A DNA stretch of 64,000 nucleotides from Bradyrhizobium lablabi (GTDB taxonomy: Bacteria > Pseudomonadota > Alphaproteobacteria > Rhizobiales > Xanthobacteraceae), in NCBI RefSeq assembly GCF_018129385.1, contig NZ_JAFCLN010000003.1:62001-126000 (forward strand). Reading direction: 5' to 3'. The position numbers and the translations under genes are program-made. Numbering within the stretch: position 1 is the stretch's first letter; every line of letters begins with the position of its first letter. The notes under the pieces were generated by a model that saw only the letters and a program-made list of their open reading frames with translations, had not been told where the DNA came from and made no database searches. Below are positions 1-9,385 of the stretch, one piece after another.

Positions 1-969
1 ACTACGTTAACCCTGACGCGGACGGATGGCTCGTTTCGCGACATCCGGCACGCGGTCGATTCCGTTAACAGCGTGGTGTGCAACTTTCCGATCGTGGCCT
101 GGAAGCGGGTGATCGTTCGCCCGCTGCTGACACTGCTGATCGCAAAGCTGCGCCGGCGCAAGGTTGTCCTGATTCAGCACGAATGGGCGGGACTGCACTG
201 GGCGCGCCGTCTCACCTATGCCCCTGCCCTGTTGCTGGCCGATACCATCGTGATGTTCACACCACTGGTGCGGCGGGAGCTGGCGGACGATTTTTGGGTC
301 GGCTGGACGGTCAAAAAAGTCGCGCTGGCGCCGCTGCCGCCGAACATCGAGGCGCCGGCGAAACCAGCAGATTCGGAATTGCGCCAGCGGCTGGCGCGTG
401 CACGCGCCGATCGGCGACTGGTGATCGGCCATTTCGGATCGATCTATCCGGGCAAGCAGCCCAATGCGCTGCTCGATATCGGCGCGATCCTGAAGCGGCG
501 CGGGCTGAAGCCGCTGATCGTCTATATCGGCTCGTTCATCCGCGGCACCGACAATGTCGAACAGGATTTTTTCGCCCGCGCATCGGCTCTGGGCTTGACT
601 GACGATGTCATCGTCAGCGGCTACGTCGCCTCCGATGCCGAGGTGTTCGGGCTGTTCAGCGAGGTCGATGCGTTCTGCTACCCGCTGGGCGAAGGCCTGA
701 CTGCGCGCCGCTCGAGCGTGCTGACCTGCGTGCAGTCCGGAAAGCCGCTCGTCGTGACCGCTCCGGCGCTGGGGGAGGAATTCGACCACCATCCGCGCTT
801 CAGGCAATTGATCGAGAGCGGCGCCATCGCGCTGGTGGCGCGCGGATCGGGCGATGAGGCTTATGCCGACAGCATTGTGGCGGCAGCAAAAGCGCAGGTT
901 ACGCGAGCGCCGTTCGATTTCCGCGGCTGGTGGCACGACGTGGCCGCGGCCGTGAATGCGCAGCTGTAG
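1..969 (+). CDS. Glycosyltransferase, GT4-like, 5'-truncated by window edge
   Basis: The frame is open from base 1, so the true start lies upstream; an in-frame GTG at 73 exists but need not be the start. About 322 residues are visible and end at the TAG at 967-969. The C-terminal half looks like a GT-B nucleotide-sugar domain: a strand-turn segment GHFGSIYPGKQ is followed by an acidic segment near EVDAFCYPLGEGLTARRSS. In GT4 enzymes this region binds the donor sugar nucleotide. The gene leads into a polysaccharide cluster, so it probably adds a sugar to a lipid-linked repeat unit in the cytoplasm. Donor and acceptor cannot be told from sequence. A palindromic repeat begins within 10 bases of the stop and separates it from the convergent polymerase gene. 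Confidence 0.75.
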   Translation, partial: TTLTLTRTDGSFRDIRHAVDSVNSVVCNFPIVAWKRVIVRPLLTLLIAKLRRRKVVLIQHEWAGLHWARRLTYAPALLLADTIVMFTPLVRRELADDFWVGWTVKKVALAPLPPNIEAPAKPADSELRQRLARARADRRLVIGHFGSIYPGKQPNALLDIGAILKRRGLKPLIVYIGSFIRGTDNVEQDFFARASALGLTDDVIVSGYVASDAEVFGLFSEVDAFCYPLGEGLTARRSSVLTCVQSGKPLVVTAPALGEEFDHHPRFRQLIESGAIALVARGSGDEAYADSIVAAAKAQVTRAPFDFRGWWHDVAAAVNAQL

Positions 970-976
970 GAAGCGT

Positions 977-1096
977 TCCCCGGACGCTGCGCAGCGCGAA
1001 GCGGTGCGCGGCAGAGCCGGGGTCCGGTGCCTTACAAAAGATGGGTCCCGCCTCTGCGGAGCAGCGCTATGCGCTGCACCGCGTCCGGGACACGAG
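977..1096. repeat. Palindromic intergenic repeat, family A copy 1
   Basis: An approximately 120-base element is bounded by inverted ends (CCCCGGACGC and GCGTCCGGGA) with GC-rich inner segments that are themselves near-palindromic. Related copies lie at 39932-40048 and 49117-49247. It fills the gap between two convergent genes and could serve as a two-way transcription stop or mRNA-stabilising structure. It encodes no credible protein. Confidence 0.75.
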
Positions 1097-1100
1097 CTTA

Positions 1101-2414
1101 TCAAGCCTTTGCCCGAAAGCGCGCGAGGTAGTGCAGAAAGAAGATCGCCAGCAGCAGCGTGAACCAGGTCGGATCGGCGCGATCGAGGAAAAAGCTTTCC
1201 ATCGACGCGAGATAAAGCCCGAACAGCCAGATGCGCAGCAGCGCCATCGCGAGCGGGCCGCCATTGCCGCCGGTATCGGCCCGTTGAAAATCACGCAGCG
1301 GCACGATGACCAGCACCAGGATGAGCAGCGCCAGCCCCGGCAAGCCCATGCCGAGCGCGGTGTCGAGATAGCCGTTGTGGCTGTGCGAGGAGAAGGCCGC
1401 CCATTCCTTGCCTGCCGGCAGATCCTGGATGGCGCTGGAGCCCCAAAACGCCTGAAATCCGTAGCCGGTCGCCAGACGCGCCTGAAGGGACTGAACGGCG
1501 AAGGTCCAGATGTCGGTGCGCCCGGTAAAGGTCGAGTCGAACGGCAGCAGCTTTGACCACGATGCGAGCGCGGGACTGAGCACAGTGCCGACACTGAGCA
1601 GATTGAGTATCGCCAGCGGCGTCAGCAGCATCACCGCGCGCAGCCAGAACCACGGCACGACTGCAACGATCGAGGTGAGGAACAGCACCATGAAGCACAG
1701 CGACAGCGAGCTCTTGCCGGCGGCATAGACCAGGAACAGCGCGCATAGTCCGATAATGGTTGGGCCCGAAATCCAGCCGCCTTCGCGCGTGATATAGATG
1801 CCGAGGAACAGCAGCATCGCCATCATGCTCGCCGCGGCATTCTTGTGGCCGAACGTGCCGCGCCAGTTGCCGGCAAGCAGCGGCTCCTGCAAATCGGTCG
1901 CCAGATGCATCGACAGATGCGGCGCCAGCAGCAGCCCGAGATAGCAGGCGGCGAGCAGGCCGAGCGCAGCGATGCTGAACCAGCGCATCACCTCATGCCG
2001 CGACCTCGCCAGCAGCGGCATCGATGCCGCAACGGCGACGACGCAAGCCGTCAGCGCAAAGCGGCGCAGCGACGTTCCGCGATCGAACGACAGGATGGTG
2101 GTGAGGACAAGCCACCCGCCGAACAGCAGGAAAGAGCTGGTCCACAGCGTTGCCAGCCCCTGCGCGTTGTCGCGCGCGACCAGGAAGACCGCGACGACCG
2201 CAAGGATCGCGAAGATCACATAGGTTGGCAGGTCGTTGCCGGTGCTGGTGTCGCCGACTGCGTATTCGCCGAGATCGGCATACGGACGGAGCGAGATCCA
2301 CACCAGCAGCAGCGTTCCGATGAAGAGGCCGGCGCGGACGACATCGATGACCTGCTGGCGGCCGATCCCGCCGGCCACGCTGTTCAGTTCCGACGTGACG
2401 GCTGCCCGGTTCAA
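1101..2414 (-). CDS. O-antigen ligase / Wzy-like polysaccharide polymerase
   Basis: A 437-residue, strongly hydrophobic protein with around ten predicted membrane helices. In its second half is a periplasmic loop carrying SHSHNGYLDTALGMGLPG, the typical Wzy_C/O-antigen ligase signature. Family members polymerise or ligate undecaprenyl-linked oligosaccharides at the periplasmic face. The start is a TTG at 2412-2414 that overlaps the upstream GT2 stop as TTGA, and no in-frame ATG lies nearby, so translational coupling is the best explanation. With a Wzx-like flippase and a Wzz-like protein in the same locus, polymerase (Wzy/ExoQ-type) is more likely than lipid A ligase. Confidence 0.8.
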   Translation of the reverse strand: MNRAAVTSELNSVAGGIGRQQVIDVVRAGLFIGTLLLVWISLRPYADLGEYAVGDTSTGNDLPTYVIFAILAVVAVFLVARDNAQGLATLWTSSFLLFGGWLVLTTILSFDRGTSLRRFALTACVVAVAASMPLLARSRHEVMRWFSIAALGLLAACYLGLLLAPHLSMHLATDLQEPLLAGNWRGTFGHKNAAASMMAMLLFLGIYITREGGWISGPTIIGLCALFLVYAAGKSSLSLCFMVLFLTSIVAVVPWFWLRAVMLLTPLAILNLLSVGTVLSPALASWSKLLPFDSTFTGRTDIWTFAVQSLQARLATGYGFQAFWGSSAIQDLPAGKEWAAFSSHSHNGYLDTALGMGLPGLALLILVLVIVPLRDFQRADTGGNGGPLAMALLRIWLFGLYLASMESFFLDRADPTWFTLLLAIFFLHYLARFRAKA

Positions 2415-3436
2415 GAGACGATCTTCGATGCTTTGTAGGGTTGCGGCTCGATGCCAATGGCGGCCAGCGCGCTGCCGGCCGCCACCGTCATCGGATGCAT
2501 GGCGATCACCGCCTTGTGCGCCGATAGCGCAAGACCGATCGCGCGCGGCAGCGACATCGGAAGCGCGGCCAGCATCTTCAGCGTGAGCGCGGCGCGCGAC
2601 CAGCGGTTCGGCGCGACCTTGCGCTGGACGTGGTAGTTGATGGCGCCGATGCGCAAGCCGCGCACCACCAGCCAGCGCAGGCTGGTCCGCCCCGGCGGCA
2701 CGGTCTCGTCGATCACGGCTTCGGCGGCCCAGTGAAATTTCATGCCTGCCGTCATGCAGCGCCAGAAGAAGTCGGTGTCGCCGCCGCCGAGCAGATTGAA
2801 GCGCAGATCGAAGGCGGGTTGCGGCATCCGCTCGAACACCGAACGCGAGATCAGGCAGTTGCCGCTGCCGTAGATGACGGGCACGGGACCCGAGGTGGCG
2901 TAAGCCGGCGCGAAGGCGGGATGATCGCGCAGGCCGCGCTTTCGCGCATCGTCGAAATGGGGAAACACCGGGCCGCCGACGATATCGGCGCCGCTGGTCT
3001 CGGCCGCATGCACCATCTTGTCGAGCCAGCCGGGCGAGGCAATCTCGTCATCGTCGATCATCAGGAAATGACCGGCGTGCGGAAACGATTCCAGCGCGGT
3101 TTCGAAGGCGGCGTTGATGGCGTGGCAATTGCCCTGGCGCGGCTCGACGACGCAGAGGCCGGAAAGTTTTCCGGCGAGCAGGAATTCGGTTGCGACCGGA
3201 ACCGCCTCGCATTTGGCGGCATCGTTGTCCACGATCACGACGGCGAAGCGGCGGCCGGTCGACTGGCGCGCCAGCGAGTTCAGCGTCTTGCGCAGGTGCT
3301 GCGGCCGGCGAAAACTCGGAATGCACACGACGATGCCGATCGTGGTATCGAGCGCGCCCGAAGCTGCGACCAGCGCGCGGTTTTCGCGCTCGGGCGCGAG
3401 CGATACAGTAGCGGCTTCGTCCATGGCAGTTCGCAT
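2411..3436 (-). CDS. Glycosyltransferase family 2
   Basis: About 341 residues from the ATG at 3434-3436, preceded by AGAGAGCAGG; a second ATG four codons later is an alternative. The GT-A fold is visible: VCIPSFRRPQHLRKTLNSL near the N-terminus, VVIVDNDA, then the metal-binding acidic cluster in FLMIDDDE, and later NLLGGGDTDFFWR, which fits the acceptor-side region. GT2 enzymes transfer a sugar from a nucleotide donor in the cytoplasm. The last helices are hydrophobic and may touch the membrane. The stop overlaps the start of the downstream polymerase by four bases, so the two are one transcription unit. Confidence 0.82.
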   Translation of the reverse strand: MRTAMDEAATVSLAPERENRALVAASGALDTTIGIVVCIPSFRRPQHLRKTLNSLARQSTGRRFAVVIVDNDAAKCEAVPVATEFLLAGKLSGLCVVEPRQGNCHAINAAFETALESFPHAGHFLMIDDDEIASPGWLDKMVHAAETSGADIVGGPVFPHFDDARKRGLRDHPAFAPAYATSGPVPVIYGSGNCLISRSVFERMPQPAFDLRFNLLGGGDTDFFWRCMTAGMKFHWAAEAVIDETVPPGRTSLRWLVVRGLRIGAINYHVQRKVAPNRWSRAALTLKMLAALPMSLPRAIGLALSAHKAVIAMHPMTVAAGSALAAIGIEPQPYKASKIVS

Positions 3437-3608
3437 CCTGCTCTCTATGGCCGGCGTCCCGAAACGGGATCGCCGGGCAATCCCGGGACAATGTCGTGCC
3501 AATGCGGCCGCCGCCATCGGGCGCTGCCGCATGCGGTCACGATAACGCCCTCAATATTGCAAAATGCGGTCCGGCGCGGCCGTCGACGTTTCACACTTCG
3601 TGCCACGG

Positions 3609-4619
3609 TTAAGGAACAGCGTTAACCCGAGGTAACGCGCCGCGTGACTTTACGGCGGAGCCGGAAAACAGCTTGCGGAACAATTTTTCAGACTGCGGGA
3701 ATCGGCCGGTGTCGATCCGCGTCGGCCACAATCCATCGACATTGAAATAGCCTGCGTAGGCGAGGTGGTCGCGGTTCTGCATGAACCACTCGTGCATTTT
3801 CCGGATGAAATAGGGATTGTCGCCGAAATGGCCGACGCCCCATTCGGGGTAGCTCATGAGCTTGTTGTGTTTGGCGGCGAAGTCACGGTGCCATTCCAGG
3901 CCGAACGGCGCTTTCAGGTAGAATTTCTCCCAGCGTTCCTCGGGCGTGCCGTCATATTTGAAATCATAGACGTCGAGGCCGATGATATCGACGACGTCGT
4001 CGCCGGGATAAGCGAGATCGGCCGGCGTCTCCTGCGGTCCCCATCCCGGACACCAGTCGAACCTGAAATCGCGGGAATGTTTTCGGAAGATGCCGACGAC
4101 GCGGCGGAACGCCGCGATGTAATCGGCCTCGTGCCCCCTGGTGAACCAGACCATCTGCTCGAGATTCATCTCCCAGCCGAGCCGGATAATGGCCCTCGGC
4201 TGCGCCTCGGCGATCGCCCTTGCCGCCTGCTCGAACTCGGCGTCATGCTTGCCCTCTGCCACGTCGGAAAGCGGCGTATCCTTCATCGTGAGGGGAAGCG
4301 ACCAGGCCACGTTGCGCGCGGGATTGAGCTTCTTCCACACGCCCGGCACCCAGGTGAAGCGTGACAGCTTCTCCCAGGAATCGTCGTTATAGAAATCGAC
4401 GGCGATGACCGAGGACGGTTTCTGATTCAGCCATTTTTCCCATTGCTGTAGCGTATGCTCGCGGCCGACCTGTCCCCAGTCGACGAAGGCGCCGGCGAGC
4501 CTGGCCGAATCGCTACGCGGCAACGAACCGGCCTTGCCATATGCCGCGGCCATTCCGCTCGCCGCCACGCCGATGGCGGCCATCAACAGGCTGCGGCGCA
4601 GGCGATCAATCGCGGACAT
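3609..4619 (-). CDS. Exported GH26-like glycoside hydrolase
   Basis: 336 residues from the ATG at 4617-4619, which has AAGGG seven bases upstream; a longer frame starting at 4646 lacks such support. The N-terminus RLRRSLLMAAIGVAASG is an export signal, possibly Tat-type. The mature part resembles family 26 beta-mannanase-like TIM barrels: RLGWEMN (Glu150 as acid/base) and SYPEWGVG (Glu259 as nucleophile). It probably trims or releases the polymer made by this locus in the periplasm or outside. It overlaps the acyltransferase gene by 14 bases. Substrate is unknown; mannan is only the family default. Confidence 0.7.
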   Translation of the reverse strand: MSAIDRLRRSLLMAAIGVAASGMAAAYGKAGSLPRSDSARLAGAFVDWGQVGREHTLQQWEKWLNQKPSSVIAVDFYNDDSWEKLSRFTWVPGVWKKLNPARNVAWSLPLTMKDTPLSDVAEGKHDAEFEQAARAIAEAQPRAIIRLGWEMNLEQMVWFTRGHEADYIAAFRRVVGIFRKHSRDFRFDWCPGWGPQETPADLAYPGDDVVDIIGLDVYDFKYDGTPEERWEKFYLKAPFGLEWHRDFAAKHNKLMSYPEWGVGHFGDNPYFIRKMHEWFMQNRDHLAYAGYFNVDGLWPTRIDTGRFPQSEKLFRKLFSGSAVKSRGALPRVNAVP

Positions 4620-6501
4620 CGCCGGCCCTTGCGAGCTTTTTGGCAAACGAAGACGACAGCCGCCGGCCGACCTCGACCGAACCCTGCTCGGTCAGATGGC
4701 CCTCATCGAACTGGATCGGAATATCGCCTTGGACGAATTCGTCGCAGCGGTCATGGCGGCAGATCGTATCGTAGACGGAGACGTAAGCCGCGCCGCGCGA
4801 GGTCACCAGCGCATCCATCGTCCGGTCGCGTTCCCTGATTCCCGGCGTGCGCCGCGCATAGGCGGCATAGCTTTCGCCGCGCCTGATCTGATCGGCCAAA
4901 AGCCGCGGCAGGGCGCGGTCATATTCGACGATCGGACCCAGCACGACGGCCTCGATGCCGCGCATTCTCAGCGTATCGATCACCACGGATAGATCGGCGA
5001 GATCCTCGTCCTTCCAGGACGCCGCGAGAATAACCTTGTCGACCTTGTTGTTGACCAGGAAATCGTTGAAGACGAAGTGCATCAGCTTCGGACAGGACCG
5101 CGTCTCGAGCGCCGAGATGGCCGGGATCGCCGGACGGCACATGCTGGCGGTGGCCTGCATGACGTTCACGTCGGGCATCGCCGCCGACAATCCAAGCCAG
5201 AGATGTGCCGCATGGCTGTCGCCGACCAGCAAATAGTTGGGCGAACGCGGGTCGACCTTCACGCAGGTCTCGACGTCGAGCTGCTGGCGATTGGTGGCAA
5301 GAAAGCACTTTCCGGTGCGGAACGCGTTCGACGAATCATAGGCAAGATAGGAGGCGATTGAGACGACACGGTCGGAGAAACGGAACGGCGCACCGTCCGC
5401 CAGAAGGATCATGACGCAGGCCACGAACGCGGAAGCCATTGTCGCCGACGCGGTCGCGAACACCGCAGGCTTCGTCGAGTAACGCGCCATGGCCCGGAAC
5501 GGCCGCTCGATGAACCTCCACGACACGATGGCGAGCCCGATCGATGCGGCGATCACGACCAGCTTTGCCGCGACGGACGAGCCCGGGTAAAGCAGGCCAT
5601 CCGTGCGCTGGAACACGGTGAGTGGCCAGTGCCACAAATAGAGCGAATAGGAGATGAGGCCGACAAAGACCAGCGGCGGCAGCGACAGCAGCCAGCCGGC
5701 CCAGGAAACACCGCGCTCGCTCGAAGCGATCACCATCACCGAGCCCACGGCGGCAAGACCGACCATCGGCAGCAGCGGCGCCGAGGCCGATCCCAGCAGG
5801 ATGACGCCGATCAGCAGTGCGAGCCCGACAGCGCCGATGACATTCCGGCTCAATGCGCCCGACGGCGCTGGAATTGCGCCGATCGCAAGCAACGCACCGA
5901 GCGCAAGCTCCCAGGCGCGGAACGGCGTCAAATAGAACATCAGCGACGCGTTGCGATAGCTCATCAGGACGGCGGCTGCGAAGGACAGCGCCGCGGCGGC
6001 GGCAAGCCACCATTTCGCCTGCCTCGGCATGAAGCGATAAAGCAGCAGCATCATGAGCGGCGCGATGAAATAGAACTGCTCCTCGACACCGAGCGACCAG
6101 GTATGCAGCAGCGGTTTTGTCTCCGCCGGCGCGTCGAAATATCCGGCCGTCTTCGCGAAGTAGACATTGGATACGGAGCCGACCGCGGCGGCGAGGCTCT
6201 TGGCAAAATCCTCGAACTCGACCGGCAGAAAATAGACGTAAGCGAGGACCCCGGTCACGGCGAACATGGCAAACAAGGCCGGCAGGATGCGCAGGATGCG
6301 GCGCTTGTAGAAATCGCCGAGCGAAAAGCTCCCGTTGCGGATGTCCTGATCGATCATCCCGCAGATCAGATATCCCGATATGACGAAGAAGATGTCGACG
6401 CCGACGAAGCCGCCGGCGAATCCGGGAAGGCCGACATGGTAAAGAACCACCGGGAGGACAGCGAGCGCTCGCAGGCCATCGATGTCGGAGCGATATTTCA
6501 T
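4606..6501 (-). CDS. Acyltransferase 3 with C-terminal SGNH domain (polysaccharide O-acyltransferase)
   Basis: 631 residues from the ATG at 6499-6501, chosen because the protein then starts MKYRSDIDGLRALAVLPVVLYH as is usual for the family and has GAGGT seven bases upstream; the frame extends further but without family similarity. Residues 1-350 form the ten-helix Acyltransferase_3 domain with His22. The C-terminal 230 residues are an SGNH/GDSL-type domain with GDSH at 427-430 and a catalytic Asp599-His602 pair (DEGH). Such fusions (OafA type) move an acetyl group across the inner membrane and place it on a sugar. Target here is probably the exopolysaccharide. Confidence 0.85.
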   Translation of the reverse strand: MKYRSDIDGLRALAVLPVVLYHVGLPGFAGGFVGVDIFFVISGYLICGMIDQDIRNGSFSLGDFYKRRILRILPALFAMFAVTGVLAYVYFLPVEFEDFAKSLAAAVGSVSNVYFAKTAGYFDAPAETKPLLHTWSLGVEEQFYFIAPLMMLLLYRFMPRQAKWWLAAAAALSFAAAVLMSYRNASLMFYLTPFRAWELALGALLAIGAIPAPSGALSRNVIGAVGLALLIGVILLGSASAPLLPMVGLAAVGSVMVIASSERGVSWAGWLLSLPPLVFVGLISYSLYLWHWPLTVFQRTDGLLYPGSSVAAKLVVIAASIGLAIVSWRFIERPFRAMARYSTKPAVFATASATMASAFVACVMILLADGAPFRFSDRVVSIASYLAYDSSNAFRTGKCFLATNRQQLDVETCVKVDPRSPNYLLVGDSHAAHLWLGLSAAMPDVNVMQATASMCRPAIPAISALETRSCPKLMHFVFNDFLVNNKVDKVILAASWKDEDLADLSVVIDTLRMRGIEAVVLGPIVEYDRALPRLLADQIRRGESYAAYARRTPGIRERDRTMDALVTSRGAAYVSVYDTICRHDRCDEFVQGDIPIQFDEGHLTEQGSVEVGRRLSSSFAKKLARAGDVRD

Positions 6502-7010
6502 GATCGGGACCTCGACCGGAATTTGCACCGCGATGTCACCGCCCGTGCCAAAGACGGACATCGCGGACGATTTCACTGTGCCGAAAAGAACCAGCGACGC
6601 AGCGTGATCGGTGCTGATCGAGGACTCCGGCATTTTCGGATTCGCCTTGCGGCTTGCCCGAGCCGGCTTGTGCAATATCCGGTCCAGCGCCGCGCGGTGT
6701 GCAAGCGGCGCGTGATTCAGAGTTAACACCCACCGCACCGTTCCATCCGCAGGACATGCGGGACGAAAGCCGCACCGAAACGACGCACGGCCCCGCAATA
6801 GCGAACTCCACGGGCCGGAGGCGGCCTGCCCATTTGTTTGCGAAAGCAAATCTCGCGCAGGCAACGCCCGACGAACGCGGCGATTTAACCATGTCGACAC
6901 GCCTAACGCGCGTCCATGGCTATCCGGCACCGATCTTGCTCATCGCGACAGGCCAACAATCGCGGCTGCCCAAAAAGCGGCCCGATCGTCATCGCGAGAG
7001 AGTTTTGGAA
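6502..7010. other. Divergent intergenic region, 509 bases
   Basis: Lies between the acyltransferase (leftward) and the DUF6492-like glycosyltransferase (rightward). Both neighbouring frames extend into it, but the extra residues are arginine- and proline-rich and match no domain, so I regard them as non-coding. It must hold the promoters for both directions. I see no convincing -35/-10 pair or long palindrome. Confidence 0.5.
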
Positions 7011-7940
7011 ATGGATCGTGTAGCGCTGCTGACCCCGACCTACGGGCGCGACCTGGAAATCTGCACCCTGCTTTGCGAAAGCGTGGACCGGCATGTCCGC
7101 TCCTTTTCGAAGCACTATCTGCTGGTTCCGGATTGCGACCTGCCGCTGTTCGCGCACCTTGCGAGCGAGCACCGCGTGATCATCCCGGCGTCGGCCTATC
7201 TGCCGGGATGGCTGCGGCCGCTGCCGCGCATCGTCCAGCGCAAGCGCCGGCAGTTCTGGTGGTCGCTGCGCGCCAAGCCGGTGAGCGGATGGCATGTCCA
7301 GCAATTCCTCAAGATCGCCGCGACCATGTCGCTGCCGCATCAGCGTTACTGCATCCTCGATTCCGACATCCTGTTCTTCCGGGATTTCGACCTGTCGCGT
7401 TTCGAGCATCCCAACCCGATTCCGCTGCTCAGCATGCCCGACGAGATCGTCGCCACCACCAAGCCGCATCATTCGCGCTGGGTGGTGACCAGCCATCAAC
7501 TGCTCGGACTGCCGGTGCCGCCGCTGCCGGCGGACGATTACATCGGTCACATCATCTTCTGGGATCAGCAGACGACGCGCGCGATGGCTTCGCGCATCGA
7601 GGCGGTCTCCGGCATGAGCTGGATCGAAGCGCTGTGCAAGACGCGCGAATTCTCCGAATACATGCTCTATGGCTATTTCGTGCGCAATGACGCCCGCTTC
7701 GCTGCCGGCCATGCCAACACCACCAAGACACCCTGCGTCAGCTATTGGGAGCAGCCGCAGCTCAGCAAGGAGCGGCTGAACGCCCTGTTCCGCCGCGCCG
7801 GCAAGAACGACGTCGCCTGTTCGATCACGTCCTTCTCCGGCACGCCGGTCGAGATGATCCGCGCGGCGGTCGCCGAAAATTTCTACGGTGCGCCGCCGCT
7901 TGCTCCAGGCGACGAAAAATCGGGGCTTGCCGCCGCATGA
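7011..7940 (+). CDS. DUF6492-like glycosyltransferase
   Basis: 309 residues from the ATG at 7011 (MDRVALLTPTYGRDLE); the frame extends upstream but without similarity. The order is a GT-A-like start with LLTPTYGRD, then HVQQFLKIAA, then the DSD triad in YCILDSDILFF, which would bind metal and nucleotide sugar. This matches the DUF6492 glycosyltransferase-like group found in alphaproteobacterial exopolysaccharide clusters. Its stop overlaps the flippase start by four bases (ATGA), so the two are coupled. Sugar donor unknown. Confidence 0.7.
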   Translation: MDRVALLTPTYGRDLEICTLLCESVDRHVRSFSKHYLLVPDCDLPLFAHLASEHRVIIPASAYLPGWLRPLPRIVQRKRRQFWWSLRAKPVSGWHVQQFLKIAATMSLPHQRYCILDSDILFFRDFDLSRFEHPNPIPLLSMPDEIVATTKPHHSRWVVTSHQLLGLPVPPLPADDYIGHIIFWDQQTTRAMASRIEAVSGMSWIEALCKTREFSEYMLYGYFVRNDARFAAGHANTTKTPCVSYWEQPQLSKERLNALFRRAGKNDVACSITSFSGTPVEMIRAAVAENFYGAPPLAPGDEKSGLAAA

Positions 7941-9379
7941 TCATTGGACAGGCCAGCATCAACCTGACCGCCAACGTGCTCTCGGCGCTGCTGGGGCTCG
8001 GATGCGTGTTCGTGTTCACGCGGCTGTTCTCGCCGCATGAATACGGCGTCTATTTGCTGGGCGTCGGCTTTGCTTCGGTCATCAGCGTCTTCCTGGTCGG
8101 CTGGTTCCGCAACATCATCCTGAGCGGGCATGCGCGCAATGACGGCACCGACGTGCGCGGGCTCGTCATCTCCGGCTACCTTGTTTGCTGCCTCACCGCA
8201 CCGATCGCCTACGCGATCGCGCGGCTGGTTGGCCTCGATCCCGTGGCTGCATTGGCCACGGTGGCGCTCTCGGTCGCCATCGGATTGTTCGAACTGACGC
8301 AGGACCTGGTGCGCGCGCGGCTGCTTGCGCTATCCGCCATGAAGGCCACGCTGGTCCGCGCCGCAGGCTTGCTCGCGCTCGGCGCCGTGGCGGCGCTGGC
8401 GAGCCCGAGCGGTTTCCTGCTGCTGCTCGCCGCAACCTTCGCCTATCTGCTCGCAGTTTTCGTGCAATCGCGTACGGCCTGGCGGGGAACGTCGTTCAAA
8501 TTCGACCGCTCGGACTTCTTGTCGCTGGCAAAGACCGGCCTGCCGCTGACGGTGTCACTGACCCTGCTCGCGATCTCCAGCGTCACCGATCGCTTCGTGA
8601 TCGCCAACCTGGTCGGCGAGGCCGACGCGGGCCGCTATGTCGCCGGGCTCGACCTCGTCCGGCAGACGCTGATGATGCCGGCCATGAGCATGGCCGCCGC
8701 GTTCTTCCCGATGGCGGTGCAGATCCATGCGCGCCAGGGCGACGATGCCGTGCGTTCGCATCTTGCCGAATGCGTCGAACTGCTGCTGGCCGTCACCCTG
8801 CCCGCCGCGCTCGGCTTTGCCGCGATCTCGAGCCACGTCGCCAATGTTCTGCTCGGTCCCGAATTCCGCGAGCTGGCCATCCAGATCATGCCCATCCTCG
8901 CAGTAGCCGTCGTGTTCCAGGTCCTGACCCAGCAATATCTGCATGCGAGTTTCCTGCTGTCGGGCCGCAATTCGTTCTACCTGATCAATACAGCCTCGAT
9001 CATCGCCGCCAACGTGATCCTGTCGTACGTGCTGGTCCATTTGTTCGGTACGGTCGGCGCGGCCTGGGCACGGCTTGCCGCCGACGTCACCGGATTTGCC
9101 TGCGCGCTGATCCTCACCCGCTTTGCTTTCCGCGTGCCGCTGCCGCTTGGCCGGCTGGCACCGATCCTGATCGCGGCGCTCACGATGGCGCTGATCGTCG
9201 CGGCGCTTGATCGCGGCCTGCATGTCGGCGACCTCACAGCCTGCGCGATCCTCGCGGGCCTTGGCCTCGTCAGCTACGCGGCGCTCGCCTGGGTTTTTGA
9301 CATCGCCCGGGCGCGTGGACGCATCAAGCGCGCTCTTGCGCTGTTTCGAACCAGATTTGCCAACAACGATATCGGGTGA
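7937..9379 (+). CDS. Wzx-like polysaccharide flippase (MVF/oligosaccharidyl-lipid superfamily)
   Basis: 480 residues, starting at the ATG overlapping the upstream stop. It is nearly all membrane helices (about 12-14), with the layout typical of Wzx/MATE-type transporters: an N-terminal segment with GQASINLTANVLSALLGLGCVF and a repeated half beginning near the helix containing LPLTVSLTLLAISSVTDRF. Family members flip undecaprenyl-diphosphate-linked oligosaccharides across the inner membrane. Together with the Wzy-like protein and the Wzz-like protein it defines a Wzx/Wzy-type assembly line. Confidence 0.8.
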   Translation: MIIGQASINLTANVLSALLGLGCVFVFTRLFSPHEYGVYLLGVGFASVISVFLVGWFRNIILSGHARNDGTDVRGLVISGYLVCCLTAPIAYAIARLVGLDPVAALATVALSVAIGLFELTQDLVRARLLALSAMKATLVRAAGLLALGAVAALASPSGFLLLLAATFAYLLAVFVQSRTAWRGTSFKFDRSDFLSLAKTGLPLTVSLTLLAISSVTDRFVIANLVGEADAGRYVAGLDLVRQTLMMPAMSMAAAFFPMAVQIHARQGDDAVRSHLAECVELLLAVTLPAALGFAAISSHVANVLLGPEFRELAIQIMPILAVAVVFQVLTQQYLHASFLLSGRNSFYLINTASIIAANVILSYVLVHLFGTVGAAWARLAADVTGFACALILTRFAFRVPLPLGRLAPILIAALTMALIVAALDRGLHVGDLTACAILAGLGLVSYAALAWVFDIARARGRIKRALALFRTRFANNDIG

Positions 9380-9385
9380 ACACCA

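Noticed and set aside
6502..6930. N-terminal extension of the SGNH acyltransferase
   Set aside because: The family start MKYRSDIDGLRAL and a GAGGT site fix the start at 6501; the extension is Arg/Pro-rich and unlike any domain.
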